Positions 7,300-10,908 of a DNA stretch of 10,908 nt are shown piece after piece. The notes under the pieces are model-generated. The model ran no database searches and was not told where the DNA came from. It saw only the letters and a program-made list of their open reading frames with translations. The translations under genes were made by a program, and so were the position numbers. This DNA comes from Clostridiales bacterium (GTDB lineage: Bacteria; Bacillota; Clostridia; Lachnospirales; Lachnospiraceae): the NCBI GenBank assembly GCA_019423835.1, contig JAHZAR010000056.1, positions 1 to 10,908 of the forward strand, written 5' to 3'. Numbering within the stretch: position 1 is the stretch's first letter; each line of letters opens with the position of its first letter.

Positions 7300-7359
7300 T
7301 GGAGATACAATAAAAGAGTTTTTATACAAATTAAATAAAGTCCAAGGAGGAGATTTGAT

Positions 7360-7779
7360 ATGGTTCAGATTATTGCGGGAAACAAGGGAAAGGGCAAAAC
7401 AAAATACCTGCTTGACATGGCTAACACAGCAGTAAAGGAATCTACGGGTTCTATCGTTTATCTTGACAAAAGCTCCAAGCACATGTATGAGCTGAACAAC
7501 AAAATCCGTTTAATCAATGTGAATGAGTACCCCATCACTTCCAGTGAAGGCTTTATCGGTTTCATCTGCGGTATCATTTCACAGGATCACGACTTAGAGC
7601 AGATGTACTTTGACAGCTTCCTGAAGCTGGCTTCCTTAGAGGGGGAGAGTATCGAAGAGACCTTTAAGACCTTAGAGGACATCAGCGAAAAATATCATCT
7701 TACATTTGTACTCAGCGTATCTATTGATGCCGATCATTTGCCGGAGTGCGCAAAATCAAGTGTAGTTGTTTCATTATAA
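7360..7779 (+). CDS. Small uncharacterised P-loop NTPase-like protein
   Basis: A 139-residue soluble protein without signal peptide or membrane segment. A Walker A motif GNKGKGKTK (residues 7-15) follows a short beta strand (VQIIA), as in P-loop nucleotide-binding folds. A hydrophobic stretch ending in Asp (LEQMYFDS, about 86-93) is a possible Walker B strand. Related short proteins occur in many Clostridia, and my recollection is that they are often labelled 'twitching motility protein PilT' merely because of the P-loop. The protein is far too short to be a PilT retraction ATPase and no type IV pilus gene is nearby. Substrate and function are unknown. AAGGAGG at 7344-7350 is 9 nt before the ATG. 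It appears to be a single-gene unit, with its own promoter upstream and a strong hairpin 112 nt downstream. Confidence 0.85.
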   Translation: MVQIIAGNKGKGKTKYLLDMANTAVKESTGSIVYLDKSSKHMYELNNKIRLINVNEYPITSSEGFIGFICGIISQDHDLEQMYFDSFLKLASLEGESIEETFKTLEDISEKYHLTFVLSVSIDADHLPECAKSSVVVSL

Positions 7780-7890
7780 ACAGAATTCAGAACACAGTTT
7801 GCAGCGTAACGTGTCGTTTATTCTATAAAAAAAGAAAAGTACATGTCAGCCGGGCAATCCGGAAAAATACAGCATACAGGGTACGAAAGA

Positions 7891-7924
7891 AAAGGGAGTG
7901 CTGCCAGACGGCGGCGCTCCCTTT
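7891..7924 (+). terminator. Strong 15-bp hairpin, probable transcription terminator
   Basis: The arm at 7891-7905 (AAAGGGAGTGCTGCC) pairs without gaps with 7910-7924, including two G-U pairs, around the loop AGAC. It lies 112 nt after the P-loop gene and before the next promoter, where a terminator is expected. The T-tract on the + strand is short (TTTAGCTAATTG). On the opposite strand the stem is followed by a better T-rich run, so the hairpin might work in both directions or mainly on the minus strand. Confidence 0.65.
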
Positions 7925-8051
7925 AGCTAATTGTGCTGCTGTCCAGGATAAAAAGGCATGAACGGCAGATGCCCGAAACAGGCTATTTGGACTGACACTT
8001 CAGGAGTCCGGCTGAGCTGTTAGAGGACAGGGGCTTATTTCCTGAATTGTC

Positions 8052-8080
8052 TTGAACTTTTTGCCGATTCCTTTTATAAT
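8052..8080 (+). promoter_or_regulatory. Sigma-A promoter of the HlyD-like/yggS/sepF operon
   Basis: TTGAAC (8052-8057, 4 of 6 to TTGACA, with the key TTGA) is exactly 17 nt from a perfect TATAAT (8075-8080). Transcription would begin about 8087, just before the AAAGGAG site and the ATG at 8109. This is the best promoter in the window and argues that the coding region starts downstream of it. Confidence 0.75.
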
Positions 8081-8108
8081 ACATAAGGAAAGGAGAACGG
8101 TTCATATC

Positions 8109-9515
8109 ATGGCCAAGACAAAAAAGGTAGTACCTTACAGACGACCGAGAAATAACTTTAATATAGGCACCTTGATCTTTCTCCTCATATTTATCTACCT
8201 TGCATTTTCTGTCATCAAATATATCGGCAGAGATAAGATTCAGTTCTATGAGGTAGTGGAGGGAAGCATTGTCAATGATAAAACATATACCGGGCTGATT
8301 CTGAGAGAGGAAACGGTGAAAACGGCAGAGCAGTCGGGATACGTCAATTACTACATACGGGAGGGAAAACGGGCCGCTGCAGGTTCCCGTATCTACTCGC
8401 TGGATGAGACGGGAGAGCTGGAAAAATATCTGGAAGAGAATCAGGAAACGGGACAGGCATTTTCAGACGAAAATCTGTCCTCCATCAAAAAACGGCTCAG
8501 TTCTCTGTGCCTGTCCTATGATGATACCGATTTTTCCGCTGTCTATGACGAAAAATACTCCCTGGATGCCTCTGTGGCGGAGCTTGTAAATTTTAATGCG
8601 CTGGAAGATCTGGATTCAGAGCTTCAGGCCAGGGGAATAAACTTCAAACAGATATACAGTGAGCAGGCGGGCATGATCTCATATGCCATCGACTCCTATG
8701 AGGGGATGGCTCCCACAGATGTGACGGCCGATTCTTTCAAGAAGGACAGCTATAAAAAGGCAGTGGGCCAGGCCGGACAGCTTGTGGAGACGGGAACGCC
8801 GATCTACAAGATTGTTACTTCGGAGAACTGGTCCGTTCTGTTTCCGCTGAGCGAGGAGGACAGGGAAGAGTATGCAGACCGGGATACTCTGAAGATTAAA
8901 TTTACAGAGAACGGCCTGACGCTTGGGGGCAAATATTCTCAGATTACCGGGGCTGACGGCGGCTCCTATGGAAAACTTGATTTTAACAAATTTATGGTTC
9001 AGTTTGTATCTGACCGTTTTGTGGATTTCGAGGTAATGTCCGATGAAGAGGATGGGCTCAAGATTCCTGCGACAGCAGTTACTACAAAAAATTTCTTTAC
9101 GATCCCTGTGGACTTTATTGCCGCTGGAGGCGACGGCGACGAGACACAGACCGGCTTCTACAAGGAAGTGTATTCTGAAACTGGTGAGTCTTCCATTGTA
9201 TTTACCCCGGCAGAGATTTATTACTCTACGGATGAATACTACTATGTGGACTCCGGCGAGGATGGGGAATTTAAAAACGGAGATTACATCGTAAAGCAGG
9301 ATTCCAGCGAACGCTACCAGATCGGTGCCACGGCTCCGCTGGAGGGCGTCTATAATATCAATAAGGGCTATGCAGTGTTTAAGAGAATTGAGAAGCTGTC
9401 CGGAAACGGAGAGTATTTCACCATAGCGAAGGGAACGGACTATGGCCTTTCCGTCTATGATCACATTGTGCTGGATGCCTCTATGGTTAGTGAGGGAATG
9501 ATTATCTACGAATAG
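8109..9515 (+). CDS. Membrane-anchored HlyD-like (periplasmic adaptor-type) protein, role unknown
   Basis: A 468-residue protein with a basic N-terminus (MAKTKKVVPYRRPRN), one membrane helix (about 18-39) and a large external part. Two half-motifs of a biotinyl/lipoyl-like hybrid domain are visible: SGYVNYYIREGKRAAAGSRI (76-95) and AGMISYAIDSYEGM (187-200) with GQLVETGTPIYKIV (223-236). A short charged helical segment lies between them, as in HlyD/membrane-fusion adaptors but with a short hairpin. The C-terminal half (about 240-468) is acidic and beta-rich. No ABC or RND transporter gene is adjacent and the organism probably lacks an outer membrane, so export is not established. Its place ahead of yggS and sepF suggests a cell-envelope or division role, which is inference. 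ATG 8109 is chosen because upstream in-frame TTG 8052 lies in the promoter. AAAGGAG (8089-8095) precedes the ATG by 13 nt, slightly long. Confidence 0.82.
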   Translation: MAKTKKVVPYRRPRNNFNIGTLIFLLIFIYLAFSVIKYIGRDKIQFYEVVEGSIVNDKTYTGLILREETVKTAEQSGYVNYYIREGKRAAAGSRIYSLDETGELEKYLEENQETGQAFSDENLSSIKKRLSSLCLSYDDTDFSAVYDEKYSLDASVAELVNFNALEDLDSELQARGINFKQIYSEQAGMISYAIDSYEGMAPTDVTADSFKKDSYKKAVGQAGQLVETGTPIYKIVTSENWSVLFPLSEEDREEYADRDTLKIKFTENGLTLGGKYSQITGADGGSYGKLDFNKFMVQFVSDRFVDFEVMSDEEDGLKIPATAVTTKNFFTIPVDFIAAGGDGDETQTGFYKEVYSETGESSIVFTPAEIYYSTDEYYYVDSGEDGEFKNGDYIVKQDSSERYQIGATAPLEGVYNINKGYAVFKRIEKLSGNGEYFTIAKGTDYGLSVYDHIVLDASMVSEGMIIYE

Positions 9516-9559
9516 AAAGAGTTCATAAAATTCAGAATAAACATTTGGGAGATGAGTGT

Positions 9560-10264
9560 ATGATAAGAGAAAATCTGGAAGAGGTAAGAGAGAGAATACG
9601 GCTTGCCTGCGAGAGAAGCGGTAGGAGAGTGGAGGATGTGACGCTGATCTCTGTGAGCAAGACAAAACCGGTGGAAATGCTTCAGGAGGCCTACGAGGCC
9701 GGAGCCAGGGATTTTGGAGAAAACCATGTCCAGGAGATCCTTGAAAAGCATGGACAGATGCCGGATGACGTCAGGTGGCATATGATTGGACATCTCCAGA
9801 AAAACAAGGTGCGCCAGGTCATTGACAAAGTAGTTCTGATCCACTCTGTCGATACCGTAGGACTTGCTGAACAGATTGAGAAGGAGGCTGCCAAGCGGGA
9901 CCTTCACATTGATATTCTCCTGGAGGTCAATGTGGCCGGGGAGGAGAGCAAATATGGATTCCGCCCGGAGGAGGTGGAGGAGGCTGTCAGAAAAATCTCC
10001 CTGCTGCCCCATGTCCATATTAAGGGACTTATGACAATTGCTCCATTTGTAGTGAATTCGGAGGATAATCGGGAAGTATTTAAAAAATTATACAATTTAT
10101 ATGTTGACATGAGGAGTAAAAACATTGATAATGTTAGTATGAGTGTGCTGTCCATGGGAATGACTGGTGACTATGAGGTTGCCATCGAGGAGGGCGCAAC
10201 CATGATTAGAGTCGGCACCGGAATTTTCGGAGCCAGGACAAGGAATGGAGAGAGCAGGGCATGA
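9560..10264 (+). CDS. yggS: YggS/YlmE-family pyridoxal phosphate-binding protein
   Basis: Cytosolic PLP-binding protein of the YggS/PROSC family, known for vitamin B6 homeostasis and effects on amino-acid pools rather than for a defined reaction. It has 234 residues forming the alanine-racemase-like barrel only. The PLP lysine is Lys34 in VSKTKP. Other family motifs are FGENHVQE, WHMIGHLQKNK (73-83), VNVAGEESKYGF, GLMTIAP and the phosphate-binding SMGMTGDYEVAI (from 198) with IRVGTGIFG. ATG 9560 is preferred over the in-frame TTG at 9545 because GGGAG (9547-9551) is 8 nt before it and the protein then begins like its relatives. It starts 44 nt after the HlyD-like gene and overlaps sepF by 4 nt (ATGA), the ylmE-ylmF arrangement of Gram-positive division clusters. 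Confidence 0.95.
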   Translation: MIRENLEEVRERIRLACERSGRRVEDVTLISVSKTKPVEMLQEAYEAGARDFGENHVQEILEKHGQMPDDVRWHMIGHLQKNKVRQVIDKVVLIHSVDTVGLAEQIEKEAAKRDLHIDILLEVNVAGEESKYGFRPEEVEEAVRKISLLPHVHIKGLMTIAPFVVNSEDNREVFKKLYNLYVDMRSKNIDNVSMSVLSMGMTGDYEVAIEEGATMIRVGTGIFGARTRNGESRA

Positions 10265-10791
10265 GTATTTTGAACAAGATTATGGATACGATGCGATTAA
10301 ATGAACCAGATACCGATGAGGATGACGGATACTTCGACGAGGACTACGAGGAGGAGAAGCCGGCCCGCAGACGTTTGTTTAATAAACAGCACAGCGACGA
10401 CTACGATTATGAGGAGGAACCGGAGCAGAGACCGAGATTTCTTTCCAGGCCATCCTCCAACAACAAGGTGGTGCCGATGCGCCGCAGCATGGAGGTATCA
10501 CTGATCAAGCCGGTTTCCATGGAGGATTCCCATGAGATTTGCGACTGCCTTCTGGAGGGAAAGGCTGTAGTCCTGAATATGGAAGGCATACATATGGAGG
10601 TTGCGCAGAGGATCATTGATTTCACCTGCGGGGCAACCTACTCCATGAACGGAAATCTTCAGAAGATTTCCAATTACATTTTCATTGCAACACCAGAAAC
10701 CGTAGAGCTGTCCGGTGACTTCCGCGAACTTCTCTCAGGGACATCGGCAGGCGGAAATATGAATATTGCCGGACTTAATTTTCACTTATAA
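10261..10791 (+). CDS. sepF: Cell division protein SepF (FtsZ membrane anchor)
   Basis: SepF tethers FtsZ filaments to the membrane and shapes the septum. The 176-residue protein shows the family layout: a short amphipathic N-terminal helix (MSILNKIMDTMRL) for membrane insertion, a long acidic and Arg-containing linker (about 14-75, with EDDGYFDEDYEEEKP and further Asp/Tyr/Glu runs), and the compact SepF domain (about 79-165), including GKAVVLNMEGI, a helix with AQRIIDFTCGATYS and the terminal IFIATPETVELSGDF. The linker is longer than the minimum for the family. Its ATG overlaps the yggS stop codon, and a GGAGAGAG site inside yggS lies about 10 nt upstream, so the two are translationally coupled. 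Together with MinCDE it gives the organism both positive and negative control of the Z ring. Confidence 0.95.
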   Translation: MSILNKIMDTMRLNEPDTDEDDGYFDEDYEEEKPARRRLFNKQHSDDYDYEEEPEQRPRFLSRPSSNNKVVPMRRSMEVSLIKPVSMEDSHEICDCLLEGKAVVLNMEGIHMEVAQRIIDFTCGATYSMNGNLQKISNYIFIATPETVELSGDFRELLSGTSAGGNMNIAGLNFHL

Positions 10792-10796
10792 GGAAC

Positions 10797-10908
10797 ATGG
10801 ATAAAGAAGAGCAGTTACTAAAAAAACGGATTATGGAGCTGGCGGCCCTCTGCTACCAGCGCGATATTCCGTCATATACCGATTTTCTGAATCTGAATGA
10901 ACAGACAG
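10797..10908 (+). CDS. ylmH: YlmH-like S4-domain RNA-binding protein, 3' partial
   Basis: Only the first 37 codons are present before the window ends. They begin MDKEEQLLKKRIMELAALC and continue through YQRDIPSYTDFLNLNEQT, which resembles the N-terminal domain of YlmH (RRIEDL-x-A, then Tyr/Phe-Thr-Asp-Phe-Leu). The S4 RNA-binding domain that defines the family would lie further downstream and cannot be seen. The ATG is 5 nt after the sepF stop codon; AAGGA overlapping that stop is only 2 nt from the ATG, so translation is probably coupled. The place directly behind sepF agrees with the ylm cluster order, except that ylmG is missing. Confidence 0.75.
   Translation, partial: MDKEEQLLKKRIMELAALCYQRDIPSYTDFLNLNEQT

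Larger units (their letters stand above)
7780..8108 (+). other. 329-nt intergenic region with hairpin and promoter
   Basis: No convincing gene is present. In order it holds an AT-rich tail after the P-loop gene, a strong 15-bp hairpin (7891-7924), and a stretch (7939-8030) where short complementary segments could pair: CTGTCC with GGACAG as an outer pair, GGCAT with ATGCC, and GGACTG with CAG-GAGTCC. It ends in a sigma-A promoter (8052-8080) and a purine-rich ribosome binding site (8089-8095). Open frames through it cross the hairpin and look non-coding. Confidence 0.6.

Noticed and set aside
7360..7779. Naming the small P-loop protein PilT
   Set aside because: It is less than half the length of a PilT ATPase, lacks the Asp/His box and HRE-type motifs, and no pilus gene is nearby.
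7746..7961. 71-codon open frame after the P-loop gene
   Set aside because: It overlaps the end of a well-supported gene in another frame, runs through the 15-bp hairpin, has no ribosome binding site and its Lys/Arg/Cys-rich product resembles nothing I know.
8009..8030. D-arm-like stretch (GGCTGAGCTGTTAGAG) suggesting a tRNA
   Set aside because: No acceptor stem, anticodon arm or TTCGA-type T-loop follows at the required spacing.
8052..8108. In-frame TTG start giving the HlyD-like protein 19 more residues
   Set aside because: The TTG is itself the -35 box of a well-spaced promoter whose -10 lies within the supposed coding segment, and it has no ribosome binding site. ATG 8109 fits the promoter and the basic N-terminus.
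9545..9559. TTG start for yggS five codons upstream
   Set aside because: The GGGAG ribosome binding site lies within this segment and is correctly spaced for ATG 9560, which also gives the family-like N-terminus.
8679..9665. 328-codon minus-strand open frame
   Set aside because: It is antisense to the HlyD-like gene and the start of yggS, has no ribosome binding site or recognisable domain, and mirrors the codon bias of the + strand genes.
1..10908. Mobile elements, CRISPR arrays or defence genes
   Set aside because: No transposase or integrase motifs, no spaced direct repeats, and all supported genes belong to conserved envelope or division families on one strand with uniform style.

Overview
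The window looks like chromosomal core DNA of an anaerobic, rod-shaped, low-to-moderate GC Firmicute, most likely a member of the Lachnospiraceae (Clostridium cluster XIVa). The evidence is the gene order (PBP2-minC-minD-minE-rodA-mgsA, and a separate HlyD-like/yggS/sepF/ylmH block), strong AAGGAGG-type ribosome binding sites, heavy use of AGA/AGG, CTG and GAG codons, and protein styles typical of gut Clostridia. Every supported gene is on the + strand. I see no insertion sequence, prophage, CRISPR, tRNA or rRNA.

Region 1 (1-6217) is one tightly packed cell-shape and division cluster. It holds a 5'-truncated class B penicillin-binding protein (elongasome PBP2), the complete Min system (MinC, MinD, MinE), the SEDS glycan polymerase RodA and a MgsA-like protein. 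minE/rodA overlap by 4 nt, minD/minE and rodA/mgsA are separated by about 14 nt, and PBP2/minC by 6 nt. PBP2 and RodA are expected to form the lateral-wall glycosyltransferase/transpeptidase pair. MinCDE place the division site by keeping FtsZ away from the poles. Notable oddities are a roughly 240-residue insertion in the PBP2 transpeptidase domain, a Cys/His cluster beside its active site, a possible Arg-rich N-terminal extension on MinC, and a MgsA homologue that lacks the expected catalytic Asp.

Region 2 (6218-7779) carries a lipoprotein-type D,D-carboxypeptidase that starts with TTG. It is followed, behind its own probable sigma-A promoter, by a small uncharacterised P-loop protein. A 329-nt gap (7780-8108) holds a strong 15-bp hairpin, some weaker potential RNA structure, and a good sigma-A promoter that drives the next block.

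Region 3 (8109-10908) is a second division-associated operon: a membrane-anchored HlyD-like protein of unknown role, the PLP-binding protein YggS/YlmE, the FtsZ-membrane anchor SepF/YlmF, and the first 37 codons of an S4-type YlmH protein cut by the window edge. This is the Gram-positive ylm cluster, with ylmG absent from between sepF and ylmH and an HlyD-like gene placed in front.

Overall this is mostly a conventional cell-envelope and division locus. I found no clear undescribed defence or mobile system. The observations most worth following are the atypical MgsA, the enlarged and possibly zinc-binding PBP2, and the two uncharacterised proteins (the P-loop protein and the HlyD-like protein).
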